Shown here piece after piece: positions 26,016-35,664 of a stretch of DNA of 64,000 nucleotides; within the stretch, counting starts at the first letter, position 1, and every line of letters begins with the position of its first letter. The notes under the pieces were generated by a model, which had not been told where the DNA came from, searched no databases, and was given only the letters and a program-made list of their open reading frames with translations. The stretch comes from Acidobacteriota bacterium (GTDB lineage: Bacteria; Actinomycetota; Acidimicrobiia; Spongiisociales; UBA5794). The position numbers and the translations under genes were made by a program. The stretch spans positions 1 to 64,000 of the forward strand of contig JADFQA010000002.1 in the NCBI GenBank assembly GCA_022562055.1. The letters run 5' to 3'.

Positions 26016-26678
26016 CTATCCGGTGACAATGATACGGCCGACAACCGAGGATCCCAGCGCAGTGAGAACGGCAAGGTACGACAAGCCGGTAGCTGCCATG
26101 ACCGCGGTGTAGTTCGGCTCCTTCAGCGAAAACCAGACGCCGAGTATCAACAAGGTGGTCATTGCCGCGAGAGCGATGAACGAGTACGCCAGAAGGGAAT
26201 CAGCCATAAACGAGTCGGCGGCGAACACCACCCAGGCAGTGTCAGCGACCAACCCGATGCCGCCCGCAAGAGCGAGCCGTTGCAGCGCCCATCGTGGGAG
26301 CTGAGGGTCGACGAGGTACCAATGGCCCAACAACATCTCTGATAGCACGCCGCCGAGGAACACAGTCCCCGTCAACGCCGGCAGGACTGAGCCGTTCGCC
26401 GTTGCAACAACCACATATCCAACAGCAGACAGGGCGAACAGCACCGAAGCCTTCGATTGGTTTCGGCTGAAGAACGCCGCACCGAGAGCCGCGACGAAGG
26501 CGACGATCGCACCTGCACCCCCACCGGCGGCGATGACCGCAGCGCCGAACAGTGAAACCGTCCCGGCGCTGAGCCAAACATACCCACGCCCAACGATCTG
26601 CCATCGCGTGACCATTGACGAACCCATCGCGATACCGCCAGCAAGCACCGCCAGAATTGCTACCGGTGTGATTTCCAC
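26016..26678 (-). CDS. Membrane protein of unknown function
   Basis: From GTG 26678 it gives 220 residues, almost entirely hydrophobic, with about seven transmembrane helices, and ends in an Ile/Val-rich tail. The motif LGGVLSEMLLGHWYLVDPQLPR in the middle is the most polar and perhaps functional part. The start lies one base after the transketolase stop, so the two are translationally linked. The open frame continues to 26801 inside transketolase, but that part is a shadow. I do not recognise a family. Confidence 0.7.
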   Translation of the reverse strand: MEITPVAILAVLAGGIAMGSSMVTRWQIVGRGYVWLSAGTVSLFGAAVIAAGGGAGAIVAFVAALGAAFFSRNQSKASVLFALSAVGYVVVATANGSVLPALTGTVFLGGVLSEMLLGHWYLVDPQLPRWALQRLALAGGIGLVADTAWVVFAADSFMADSLLAYSFIALAAMTTLLILGVWFSLKEPNYTAVMAATGLSYLAVLTALGSSVVGRIIVTG

Positions 26679-26679
26679 G

Positions 26680-28635
26680 TCAGCTCTTGAGAAACGCAGC
26701 GATTTTCGTCGCGATCTGGGGAGCGGCAAAGCCGTACTGTTCCGCAAGTGTGCCAGCAGGCGCCGAGGCGCCAAAACCGTCGATGCCGATGCGGAGACCA
26801 CGCCGGCCGACGATGGCCGCCCAGCCTTGGGTGACCGCGGCCTCGATGGACACCCGTGGAGTCAGCCGCCCGATGATGTCTTTCTGTTCGTCGAGGCTCA
26901 GCTCGTCAAACGCCTCGATACACGGCATCGAAACAACCCTGGCTGAAACTCCGCCGTCGGCAAGCAGAGCCGCGGCGTCGCGCGCGAGCGATACTTCTGA
27001 CCCGGTTGCGACAATCACGACGTCCGTGCCCTCCCGCACGATGTGCGCGCCGCGGGCCACGACGCCTGGATCGGTCGGTTCAGCAGGCTCCTCGAGTCCT
27101 TGACGGGTGAGGACAAGTGCGGTTGGTCCGTCGGTGCGGTTCAAAGCAAGCTGCCACGCCCCGGCCACCTCGCCTGCATCCGAAGGACGGATTACCCAGA
27201 GGTTCGGAATTGCACGCAACGCTGCCAGATGTTCAACAGGCTGATGTGTCGGACCATCTTCGCCGAGGAATATCGAGTCGTGGGTAAAGACCCAGATCGA
27301 GGGCACACCCATCAACGCTCCGAGACGGATCGAACCGCGCATGTAGTCGCTGAAGACAAGGAACGTTCCAGCAAACGACCGGATGCCGCCGTGGATAACC
27401 ATGCCGTTGGTGATAGCTGCCATTGCATGTTCGCGGACACCGAAGCGAATGTTGCGCTCGGCGCGTTTGTCCGGGGAGAAGTCTTCGCTTGCCTTGATCT
27501 GGGTATTGTTCGACGACGCAAGGTCCGCCGAGCCGCCCATCAAGTCGGGCCGGACCTCAGCGAGCGCCTGGATGACATCACCCGATAGAGCACGCGTGGC
27601 CTTCTTGGCCCCTGCCTCTGCGGCAGGGGCGGCAAGCTCCACCGACTTCGGCTCAAAATGTGCGTCCCAACGGTCAGCGGTCGCTTGGTCGGTACGGGCA
27701 GAGGCGAGGCGCGCGTCCCACGCGCTTCGTTTGACGGTCCCGCCGGAGAGCGCTTGCGCAAAGAGGTTCGTGACATCATCGGGGACATGAAACTCTGGGT
27801 AGTCCCATCCCAACTGTTCCTTGGTAGCCACAATCTCGTCTGCTCCGAGCGGCGAACCGTGAGCCGACGCAGTGTCCTGTTTATTCGGTGACCCGTATCC
27901 AATGTGCGTTTTGCAAGAAATCAGGGTCGGCCTGTCTCCTTCAGCTATGCCCGCTGCGATCGCGACTGCGATCGCGTCGTGGTCATGCCCGTCAACGGTC
28001 ACTGTGTGCCACCCAATGGCGTCGAATTTTTGTGGGATGTTCTCGCTGTAGGACCATGATGTCGGCCCAGTCAGCGAGACGGCGTTGTCATCGTAGAGGT
28101 AGACGATCTTGCCGAGCTTTTGATGGCCGGCGAACGAAGCGGCCTCGGAAGTGAGGCCTTCCATGAGGTCGCCGTCAGATACGAACCCAAAGGTCTGGTG
28201 GTCGACAAGATCGGCACCAAACACGGCCCTGAGATGCTCTTCAGCCACCGCCATGCCGATACCTGTGGCAAAGCCCTGCCCGAGCGGGCCAGTCGTTGTC
28301 TCAATCCCGAGCCGGTGGTCGATCTCGGGATGACCCGCAGTAAGCGAGCCCCACTGCCGAAACGCCTTGAGGTCGTCAATTGTCAGCGGGAACCCGGCGA
28401 GGTGAAGTGTCGAGTAAAGCACCATCGATGCGTGCCCGGCAGAGAGAACGAAACGATCACGATCGTGCCATTGGGGATCAGTCGGATCGACCTTAAGAAA
28501 CCGCGTCCACAGCACTACAGCCATGTCGGCCATACCCATCGGAGCGCCCGGGTGGCCAGAGTTAGCCCGCTGGACGGCGTCCATCGACAGCGTACGGATG
28601 GTGTCGGCAGCTAGATGCTCGACGGATTCGCTCAC
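26680..28635 (-). CDS. tkt: Transketolase
   Basis: This 651-residue thiamine diphosphate enzyme of the pentose phosphate and Calvin-type pathways has ANSGHPGAPMG at the N-terminus, the ThDP motif GDLMEGLTSEAASFAGHQKLGKIVYLYDDN (shown here as two parts, GDLMEGLT and LGKIVYLYDDN), and the middle domain EDGPTHQPVEHLA. The C-terminal domain is complete. GTG 28635 is preceded by GGAGG at a good distance; the longer frame to 28695 has no such site and adds an unrelated stretch. Confidence 0.94.
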   Translation of the reverse strand: MSESVEHLAADTIRTLSMDAVQRANSGHPGAPMGMADMAVVLWTRFLKVDPTDPQWHDRDRFVLSAGHASMVLYSTLHLAGFPLTIDDLKAFRQWGSLTAGHPEIDHRLGIETTTGPLGQGFATGIGMAVAEEHLRAVFGADLVDHQTFGFVSDGDLMEGLTSEAASFAGHQKLGKIVYLYDDNAVSLTGPTSWSYSENIPQKFDAIGWHTVTVDGHDHDAIAVAIAAGIAEGDRPTLISCKTHIGYGSPNKQDTASAHGSPLGADEIVATKEQLGWDYPEFHVPDDVTNLFAQALSGGTVKRSAWDARLASARTDQATADRWDAHFEPKSVELAAPAAEAGAKKATRALSGDVIQALAEVRPDLMGGSADLASSNNTQIKASEDFSPDKRAERNIRFGVREHAMAAITNGMVIHGGIRSFAGTFLVFSDYMRGSIRLGALMGVPSIWVFTHDSIFLGEDGPTHQPVEHLAALRAIPNLWVIRPSDAGEVAGAWQLALNRTDGPTALVLTRQGLEEPAEPTDPGVVARGAHIVREGTDVVIVATGSEVSLARDAAALLADGGVSARVVSMPCIEAFDELSLDEQKDIIGRLTPRVSIEAAVTQGWAAIVGRRGLRIGIDGFGASAPAGTLAEQYGFAAPQIATKIAAFLKS

Positions 28636-28834
28636 GGTTCCTCCAGGGTGTTGCCAACATCGTACAAGGGTGCACGGCCACGCCAGCGAGCGCAACCGGG
28701 GCGCTCACGGGCCGATTTGCGGGCGAGTTCGCAGCACCGCACGTTCCTTGCTCGTTGCGGATCAAAGCGATCGGCGCGAGGAATACCCCGCGAAGATGTA
28801 GGGTCTGCGCACCATCCCCTTTCTGGAGAATGTT

Positions 28835-29341
28835 TTGGACAACTCGTTGCTCGTCGGGACTCGCGTCGGCGGAATCATCGTGGGCGCATTCGTGCTCAAC
28901 ATCGTGCTCAAGATTGCGTTCGATCGGTTCTTCACCCGCGCCGAGCGAGGAGATGCTGAGCAGGTGGCGTCGCTGCGCCAAGCGGCGCGTATGGCCCAGA
29001 GAGTGGTCCTTGCCGTCATAGCCGGGCTGATCATCCTCGACACCGTCGGCATCGACATCGGTGCCCTCATTGCGGCGGTTGGCGTAATCGGGCTGGCAAT
29101 CTCCTTCGGCGCTCAGCCGCTCATCCGCGACATCATTGGTTACATCTCATACGTGTTTGCAGACAACTTTCGCGTGGGAGAAGAGGTCAGAATGGACGGA
29201 AAACGCGGCCATGTACTCAAGTTCGAGTTGCGCGGAGTTGTACTCAAGATCAGCGACGAATCAACTGAGTGGCTGGCGTACGTTCCCTACAGCAAGATCG
29301 CCACGATCGAAAATTTTGACCGACCCATCAACGACGCCTGA
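28835..29341 (+). CDS. Small MscS-family mechanosensitive channel
   Basis: This 168-residue protein has an N-terminal helix, a second helix (VVLAVIAGLIILDTVGI) and the pore-lining third helix with the MscS-like pattern GALIAAVGVIGLAISFGAQ. The beta domain follows with FRVGEEVRMDGKRG. It is shorter than E. coli MscS because the C-terminal alpha/beta cage domain is missing. It should form a tension-gated channel in the membrane. The start is a TTG with GGAGA seven bases before it; no other start fits the frame. Confidence 0.82.
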   Translation: MDNSLLVGTRVGGIIVGAFVLNIVLKIAFDRFFTRAERGDAEQVASLRQAARMAQRVVLAVIAGLIILDTVGIDIGALIAAVGVIGLAISFGAQPLIRDIIGYISYVFADNFRVGEEVRMDGKRGHVLKFELRGVVLKISDESTEWLAYVPYSKIATIENFDRPINDA

Positions 29342-29360
29342 GCCGGATAACCTCAACCCG

Positions 29361-30451
29361 CTAGTGGGCCGCAACGAGGTTGCGGGGTGAGTTGTTGCAG
29401 CGTTCGGGACTGGCTTCGGTGGCGATTACGACGTCCTCGATACGCATACCAAAACGGCCCGGGATGTAGATACCGGGTTCCACGGTGAACACCATTCCAG
29501 GCTCAAGTACCGTCTCGTTCCCCGCAACGATGTACGGGGCTTCGTGGACTTCGAGACCGATGCCGTGGCCGGTTCGGTGGATGAAGAACTCGCCGTAACC
29601 AGCGTCGTCGATGACTGCGCGGGTTGCCCGGTCAACCTCTTCGCAAGATGTTCCCACCGTCGCTGCACTCACACCAGCTTCCTGCGCTGCCACAAGCACG
29701 CCGAACGCCTCCCGATATTCGTCCGAGGCTTCCCCGACAACGAAGTTGCGTGTCGTGTCTGACATGTAGCCGTCCTTGCGACCACCGAAATCATATACGA
29801 TGGTGTCACCGTCTTTGATGACGTAGTCACCCGGTTCGTGGTGCGGTGACGCACCGTTTAGGCCCGCAGCAATGATGGCGTCCCATGGCTCATCGCAGCC
29901 CTCCTCGTTCAACATGCCAGCGATCTCCCTAGCCACCTGCCTTTCGGTCTTGCCGCCAAAGCGGTGGTCTGCCAAGGCAACGGCGACCCGGTCGGCACAG
30001 CTCCGACAACGCGTAGTCGATCGAGTTCATCGGACTCTTTCACGCGTCGCAACTCTTCCATGAGCGGGCCTGCACTCGTCCAAAGTCGACCTTGGAGACG
30101 TTCTTGGAGCGCAAGTGTGAACCTGCTCCAGGTTGCGTCACCGACGGCGAGCGAGGCGCCACTTCCAACGAAGTCGGCGACGCGAGCGATCGGATCATCA
30201 GTCTCATCCCACGGAACTACTTCGAACGCGCCGCCAAGGTCGTCGACTCGGGGAGCCTCAAGTTTGGGAACTACAAGCTTGGGAACCTCGCCAATTCTAA
30301 GAACCGCCATCGTGAGACGTTCGAACGACGTCGTCTCGTAGCCAATGAGCCATGGCATGTCGGCACCCACGGACAGCAACACCGTATCGACCCCATTAGT
30401 TGGCATGGACTCGAACAACCGGTCGATCCGCGCTGCATGGTCGAACGACAT
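29361..30451 (-). pseudogene. pepQ: Xaa-Pro aminopeptidase (M24) interrupted by a frameshift
   Basis: Two overlapping frames together make one M24 peptidase of about 363 residues. The upstream frame (30451 to about 30000) gives the creatinase N-domain through ESDELDRLRVVGA. The downstream frame resumes with ADRVAVALADHRFGG and carries the whole catalytic domain: metal ligands in DFGGRKDGYMSD, HRTGHGIGLEVHE, EPGIYIPGRFGMRIED. One base appears to be missing near 29997-30001. The catalytic residues are intact, so the break is recent, a sequencing error, or recoded. It follows the LipB-LipA gene by six bases. Confidence 0.85.
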
Positions 30452-30457
30452 CGGTCT

Positions 30458-32125
30458 CTACACGTGTGCCTGGGCGTGGACGTCCTTGGCGTGATACGAG
30501 GACCGCACGAGCGGCCCTGCTTCAACATGGGGGATCCCAAGCCGGACTCCCTCGGTGGCGTACCTTGCAAACTCGTCGGGATGCACGTAGCGGTCAATAC
30601 GGCGGTGCCGCGCTGACGGACGCAGGTACTGTCCAATGGTGATGATGTCGACACCGACGGCCCGCAAGTCGGCGAGCGCACCAAGGACTTCGTGTTCGGT
30701 CTCGCCCATCCCGACTATCAGTCCGGACTTCACGGTGCCCATGGGATTCAACCATTTTGCCCGGGCGAGCAGGGCAAGGCTGCGGCCGTAACTCGCCGCG
30801 GTACGGACGTCGCGCTGCAGTCTCAAAACGGTCTCTGTGTTGTGATTGAGCACCGCCGGGCTAGCTTTCATCACAGTTTTGAGGGCCTCCTCGTCTCCCT
30901 TGAAATCGGGGATCAGTACCTCAACATCGCACGATGGCAGCAGATCATGGATTCGTTCGATGGTTTCGGCGAAGATTGCAGAGCCGCCATCCTCCAGATC
31001 GTCACGATTTACCGACGTCAACACCGCATGCTCGAGGTTCATCGTTTTTATGGCTTGGGCAGCTCTCTTCGGTTCGTCAAGGTCAACCTCTCCGGGTTTG
31101 CCGGTGAGAACATCGCAGAACGAACAGGCACGGGTGCAAGTGTCGCCCAACAACATCAGCGTTGCGGTCCCCGAGGTCCAACACTCGTATATGTTGGGAC
31201 AGCCGGCTTCCTCGCACACCGTCGTCAACCCCTCGGACCGCATGAGCTTGCGCATCTCGCGATACCCCGCAGAAGAAATGTCAGCCTTCACCCGCATCCA
31301 GTCGGGGCGCTCGGGCTCGCCCGCGAGGAGACCCCGAATAGTGATCGGGATTTCACCACGTTTTACGGGCGAGAAGACGCCCGACGCAATCATGTCGTCT
31401 ACCTCGAACGCCCTGCCGGATCGTCTGGAGAACGCACCGAGTTGTGTCTCAAGGTCTTCGTTATCGAAAAGCGCGCGGGCATGCGGCAGAAGCACGTCAA
31501 CGATTTCCTCCAGCGAGATGTCGCGCCCAAGAACTTCTTGTACCGAGGTCACTGATCGGTCGCTGATACCGCATGGGACGATGTGTTCAAAGTAGGACAT
31601 GTCAGGCGCGACGTTGAGTGCAAAGCCGTGCATCGACACCCCACGAGCAACTCGTATCCCGATCGCAGCAACCTTGCCTCTCTCGGTCCACACACCGGTG
31701 AGCCCCTCTTCAACCCATGAGTCCACACCGAGATCGGCGAGGGTGTCAACCAACATCTGCTCGATACGCCGGACGAGTCCGACCATGTCGTAACCCCGCG
31801 GCAGCCGTTTTACGGCGCCGATCGGATAACCAACGAGCTGACCAGGACCGTGGTAGGTGATGTCACCTCCCCGATCAACGTAGTGCACTTCGGCACCGAT
31901 CAACCCGAGATGTTCGTGAGACACGTTCAGATTCGATCCGTTGGCATTGCGACCGATTGTGTAGGTGTGAGGATGTTCGAGCAGCAGGAGGTAGTCGTCG
32001 TTTGACCGACCTCGTGATCGACCCTCCCACAATGCGCGCTGCAGGTCCCACGCTTCGTTGTACAAAACACGGCCGAGCCACCGGACCCTCAGAAGATCCG
32101 CATGTGCAGGCTTCGCAAGCGTCAC
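30458..32125 (-). CDS. lipBA: LipB-LipA fusion: octanoyltransferase plus lipoyl synthase
   Basis: This 555-residue protein joins both steps of lipoate synthesis. Residues about 10-225 are LipB: RGGDITYHGPGQLVGYP, Lys151 in ERGKVAAIGIR, and the acyl-carrying Cys185 in HIVPCGISD. A short linker leads to LipA (about 255-555). It has the auxiliary cluster cysteines 304, 309, 315, the radical-SAM triad 330, 334, 337 (CTRACSFC) and a C-terminal RSSY. It would move octanoate to E2 or H proteins and insert sulfur. Its start overlaps the E2 gene stop by four bases. The two genes are normally separate. Confidence 0.93.
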   Translation of the reverse strand: MTLAKPAHADLLRVRWLGRVLYNEAWDLQRALWEGRSRGRSNDDYLLLLEHPHTYTIGRNANGSNLNVSHEHLGLIGAEVHYVDRGGDITYHGPGQLVGYPIGAVKRLPRGYDMVGLVRRIEQMLVDTLADLGVDSWVEEGLTGVWTERGKVAAIGIRVARGVSMHGFALNVAPDMSYFEHIVPCGISDRSVTSVQEVLGRDISLEEIVDVLLPHARALFDNEDLETQLGAFSRRSGRAFEVDDMIASGVFSPVKRGEIPITIRGLLAGEPERPDWMRVKADISSAGYREMRKLMRSEGLTTVCEEAGCPNIYECWTSGTATLMLLGDTCTRACSFCDVLTGKPGEVDLDEPKRAAQAIKTMNLEHAVLTSVNRDDLEDGGSAIFAETIERIHDLLPSCDVEVLIPDFKGDEEALKTVMKASPAVLNHNTETVLRLQRDVRTAASYGRSLALLARAKWLNPMGTVKSGLIVGMGETEHEVLGALADLRAVGVDIITIGQYLRPSARHRRIDRYVHPDEFARYATEGVRLGIPHVEAGPLVRSSYHAKDVHAQAHV

Positions 32126-33636
32126 GACAGCTCCTGGTCCCAGTCCCAGCTCTCGAGGTTGTTCTTGATACGGTTGAGGAACAACAATGCTGTCGACCCA
32201 TCAAAGGCGCGATGGTCCCATGTCAGTCCCAGCATGCCGATGTGATGGATTGCAATCGAATCGGAACCATCGGGCAACGTCACAACGGTGGCACGCTTCG
32301 TCACGGTGTCGGTCGAAAGGATCGCGACGTTTGGCACGTTGATGATCGGCGCCGACATGAACGACCCGAACGGTCCAGGGTTGGTGATGGTGAACGTGCT
32401 CCCTGATATGTCGTCCGGTTCAAGTTTGCCATCTTTCGCCCTCATCGCCTTCGTACGTATGTCGCGTGCGAGGCCCTTGAGGCGAAGACCATCTGCGTTC
32501 TTGACCGTGACTACAACAAGCCCTTCCTCATTCATGTCGACCGCGATGCCAAGGTTCACGTTGGCGTTGAACACCTGGACACCCTCATCGAGATGGAACG
32601 CGCTGTTCACGACCGGGAAAGCCGCAAGCGCGTCAATCGTCGCCCGAGAAATGAAGGGCAGGTATGTGAGGCTGTAACCCTCGCGCGTCTTGAACTCGGT
32701 CTTGTAGGCGGAGCGGACACGTTCGACACGCTCGAAATCGACCTCGACAACGGTCCACACATGCGCCGCGGTGGTTTTGGAAAGAACCATGTTCTGCGCA
32801 ATCCGTTTACGCAAGCGACTGATCGGCACCTGCCGGGTACCCGGCGTTTCGGACACCTGAGGCAACTCGGCCGGTGGAGAAGGCGCGGGCGCTGGCACGG
32901 CAGGAGCGGGAGCGGGAGCCGGAGCCGCCGGGCCAGCAGGAATCGAAGCGACCGAAGCCGGAGTAGGCGCAGCCGGGGCCGGGGCCGGGGCCGGGGCCGG
33001 GGCCAGCGACACTACAGCCTCTTCTTGGGGAACCTCGGGCGCCGGTTCGAAGGTCACCGTCGTCGTTACCTCCGAAGGCACGGCGGCAACCGCCACAAAT
33101 CGCATGACATCGTTGCGGGTTATGCGTCCACCTTCGCCGGTGCCGGGAACCAAATCGAGATCGATGTTGCGCTCGGAAGCGATCTTGCGAACGATCGGTG
33201 AGAGGTTTGCGCGTCTGGATCCGTTGGTCGACCCGTTGCTGGTCGCCGCCGACGGCCCGCCTTCAGGAGCGCTGCCATCCGCCGAGGTGTCCTCAGATGA
33301 AACATCCGGTACGGCGGGTACCGCTGCCGGCTCCTCGACGGACGCGGCATCGGCCTCGTCGGACTCAGCCTCGCCCGGTGTAGGCACAGACGATTCGCCG
33401 GCTTCAGCAATGATGGCCAACGGCGCACCAACCTCAACGGTTTCGCCTTCGGCCACCAGGATCTCCTGGATCACCCCGGTTGCCGGCGACGGCACCTCAG
33501 TGTCGACCTTGTCGGTCGAGATCTCTAAGAGAACCTCGTCCTCGGCGATCTCATCGCCCGGCCCCTTCGCCCAAGAGAGGACGGTCCCCTCAGTGACAGT
33601 TTCGCCGAGCTGGGGCATCGTAACTGTTATAGACAT
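32122..33636 (-). CDS. sucB: Dihydrolipoamide acyltransferase (E2) of a 2-oxoacid dehydrogenase
   Basis: This 504-residue protein has one N-terminal lipoyl domain (Lys43 in STDKVDTEVPS), an acidic linker and a peripheral subunit-binding domain (NLSPIVRKIASERNIDLD). A long Ala/Pro linker and the catalytic domain with the C-terminal active-site motif DHRAFDG follow. The lipoyl lysine is the target of the LipB-LipA protein encoded next. Whether it serves 2-oxoglutarate, pyruvate or branched-chain oxoacids cannot be settled, because no E1 gene is in the window; the symbol is the likeliest guess. Confidence 0.88.
   Translation of the reverse strand: MSITVTMPQLGETVTEGTVLSWAKGPGDEIAEDEVLLEISTDKVDTEVPSPATGVIQEILVAEGETVEVGAPLAIIAEAGESSVPTPGEAESDEADAASVEEPAAVPAVPDVSSEDTSADGSAPEGGPSAATSNGSTNGSRRANLSPIVRKIASERNIDLDLVPGTGEGGRITRNDVMRFVAVAAVPSEVTTTVTFEPAPEVPQEEAVVSLAPAPAPAPAPAAPTPASVASIPAGPAAPAPAPAPAVPAPAPSPPAELPQVSETPGTRQVPISRLRKRIAQNMVLSKTTAAHVWTVVEVDFERVERVRSAYKTEFKTREGYSLTYLPFISRATIDALAAFPVVNSAFHLDEGVQVFNANVNLGIAVDMNEEGLVVVTVKNADGLRLKGLARDIRTKAMRAKDGKLEPDDISGSTFTITNPGPFGSFMSAPIINVPNVAILSTDTVTKRATVVTLPDGSDSIAIHHIGMLGLTWDHRAFDGSTALLFLNRIKNNLESWDWDQELS
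32975..33004. repeat. Five tandem GGGGCC hexamers
   Basis: Five exact copies of a six-base unit lie inside the E2 gene and encode part of its Ala-Pro linker. Length change by slippage would add or remove AP pairs without breaking the frame. Confidence 0.8.
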
Positions 33637-33688
33637 GCCTTGGGCTCCTTAGGTTGTGCCAGCGATTGGCGTGTGATTGTGCTCCGCA

Positions 33689-35059
33689 TTAGTGCAAACT
33701 CTTTCCGGTCGCCGCCAACAAGGTCTCTCCTATCGATTCGGCTACCGTTGGATGTGCATGAATAAGCGCGGCTGCCTCCTCGGGCAACGCCTCCCACGCA
33801 ACGGTGTACATCATCTCGTGAATCATTTCGCCGGCTCCGGGTCCAACAATCGTGGCACCGAGGATCGGGCCATCTTTCTCGTGGACGACCTTCACAAGCC
33901 CGCTGACTTGCCCTTGAATAATCGCCCGACCAATACCACGCATACCGTGGGATGTGACTTCAACGTCGTATCCCGCATCGAGCGCAGCTTGTTCGGTGAG
34001 GCCGACCGATGCGATCTCGGGGTGGGTGTACACCACAAGTGGGATGGCGTTGTAGTCGACGGGTTTTGCGATGCCGGTCGCGATGTGCTCGATTGCCGCG
34101 ATTGCTTCGGCGAACCCGACGTGCGCCAACTGCGCAGTGCCGGCCACGATGTCACCGACGGCATACACACCGGGCTTCGAGGTCTCCATGGTCTCGCTGT
34201 TGACCGGTACATAACCACGGTCGAGTTCGATCCCGATGTCTTCCAAACCCACATCTGACGTCACGGGTCCCCGGCCGACAGACACCAGCACAACATCCAC
34301 TTCAACGCTGTTATCGCCATACACAAGCCGCACTCCCCCATCAACAAACTCTGGCGCCGACACGGAGGTGTCTGTGTGGATCTTGATTTTTTTCTTCTTA
34401 AACTCGCGAGTCAGCACCTTGACGGCGTCCGGATCAACCCCGGGAAGTAGGTTAGGAGCGACGTCGAAGAGGGTGACCTCGGTGCCGAAATCCGCAAGCA
34501 ACGATGCAAACTCACAACCAATGACACCAGCGCCGACAATGGCAACACGCCCAGGCTGAGCCTCCCAGTCAAGCGCCTCATTCGAACTGACGATGGTCGT
34601 TCCGTTGAAGTCGAACCCAGGAATGGAGAGTGGCACTGAGCCGGTGGCGAGAATTACGTTCTTCGCCTCGAGTGTTGTTTGCGATCCATTGTCGGACGTG
34701 ACCCGGACCCCGTTCTCTACGAGCCTTCCGTATCCGTTGTAGACGTCGACATCGCGTGTCTTCATCAATCCGGAAATCCCCTTCACCAACGCACCGACGA
34801 TGTCGTTTTTGTGGGCCAACGCTGCGGGCCAATCAAACGTCGGAGCAGACGTGTTGACACCAACCGTGGGGGCGTTCTTCACGGTGTTAAACACCTCTGC
34901 GGCGTGCAGCCAAGTTTTTGCGGGGATGCATCCTCGAACTAGGCAGGTACCTCCGATTGTGTCCTTCTCGACGAGGGCGACCTTCAGCCCAAAGTTGTGT
35001 GCGTAGAGGGCAGCGGCGTATCCGCCGGGGCCTCCGCCAATTACTGCTACGTCGTACAC
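33689..35059 (-). CDS. lpd: Dihydrolipoyl dehydrogenase (E3)
   Basis: This 456-residue flavoprotein reoxidises the lipoyl group of E2 with NAD. It has GGGPGGYAAA for FAD, both redox cysteines in GGTCLVRGCIPAK, the NAD motif GAGVIGCEF and the C-terminal HAHPTVAES active base. In contrast to the protein at 6374-7735 it has a complete disulfide site. GTG 35059 has GGAGG five or six bases upstream; the frame is open to 35176, but the extra part does not belong to the family. It heads the operon Lpd, E2, LipB-LipA, PepQ. Confidence 0.93.
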   Translation of the reverse strand: MYDVAVIGGGPGGYAAALYAHNFGLKVALVEKDTIGGTCLVRGCIPAKTWLHAAEVFNTVKNAPTVGVNTSAPTFDWPAALAHKNDIVGALVKGISGLMKTRDVDVYNGYGRLVENGVRVTSDNGSQTTLEAKNVILATGSVPLSIPGFDFNGTTIVSSNEALDWEAQPGRVAIVGAGVIGCEFASLLADFGTEVTLFDVAPNLLPGVDPDAVKVLTREFKKKKIKIHTDTSVSAPEFVDGGVRLVYGDNSVEVDVVLVSVGRGPVTSDVGLEDIGIELDRGYVPVNSETMETSKPGVYAVGDIVAGTAQLAHVGFAEAIAAIEHIATGIAKPVDYNAIPLVVYTHPEIASVGLTEQAALDAGYDVEVTSHGMRGIGRAIIQGQVSGLVKVVHEKDGPILGATIVGPGAGEMIHEMMYTVAWEALPEEAAALIHAHPTVAESIGETLLAATGKSLH

Positions 35060-35167
35060 GTCGGCCTCCGATAGATACGCACTTGGGAGCACGCGGAACA
35101 ATTTCATTGTAGTGCAGGAGCGCTGTGCTCCCACGCACCCGATCTGAGGTTCTGCCCCGGCTGTAGC

Positions 35168-35269
35168 ATGCAGCAAATGCAGACCCGCTATCTGATTCTC
35201 GCCTCTCTCGTCACCGGATTAGCCATCCTCGTCGCGTTTGTGCTGTGGATTGGGCCCGGTGCCCTATGA
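35168..35269 (+). CDS. 33-residue single-helix membrane peptide
   Basis: ATG 35168 to TGA 35269 encodes 33 residues: a short polar start (MQQMQTR), then a hydrophobic helix of about 22 residues. The stop overlaps the ATG of the next gene in an ATGA arrangement, the sign of a coupled real gene. Function is unknown. A second ATG at codon 4 is possible. Confidence 0.5.
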   Translation: MQQMQTRYLILASLVTGLAILVAFVLWIGPGAL

Positions 35270-35664
35270 GCACCGAAGGCCCCACGCAGGGCCTCAGCGA
35301 TGCGGTTGTCTCCGCACTCTGTAAGGGCGAAGTGATCACGTTCTTTGCAGATCGGGGAACGTACACGGAGGGTGACGAATTCGACGTTGTCTCGGTGGGT
35401 CCAACAGACGTGGACGCCCTCAAATCCGCATACAAACGTACCGCGACCCATGATCTGAGTCATGTAGCGGCCTCGGCAACGGTGCATGCAGTTCATCCTG
35501 CGGGCTTGCTCGACCCGGAAGCCGGTGCCTCGCGCCATATTTTCGACCAGGCCGGCACGGGGGATCTTGTGCTCGTACGGGTAGCGATCGACGCAGTCCC
35601 AGTGTTGTCTGACACCGCGTTTACTGCCCGCCGCAAGAGTGTCGAGGGTGCACTTGGTGAATGA
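35266..35664 (+). CDS. Protein of unknown function
   Basis: The protein has 132 residues from ATG 35266, which overlaps the stop of the membrane peptide gene. It is soluble and mixed alpha/beta, with GEVITFFADRGTYTEGDEFDVVSV near the N-terminus. This faintly recalls the beta-barrel opening of ASCH-like domains, but that is a guess. Its end overlaps the start of the hydrolase gene by a few bases, so three genes form one unit. Confidence 0.65.
   Translation: MSTEGPTQGLSDAVVSALCKGEVITFFADRGTYTEGDEFDVVSVGPTDVDALKSAYKRTATHDLSHVAASATVHAVHPAGLLDPEAGASRHIFDQAGTGDLVLVRVAIDAVPVLSDTAFTARRKSVEGALGE

Noticed and set aside
32593-33201. 202-residue plus-strand frame rich in Arg/Ser/Gly
   Set aside because: It is the antisense of the E2 linker and catalytic domain and owes its repeats to the Ala-Pro codons.
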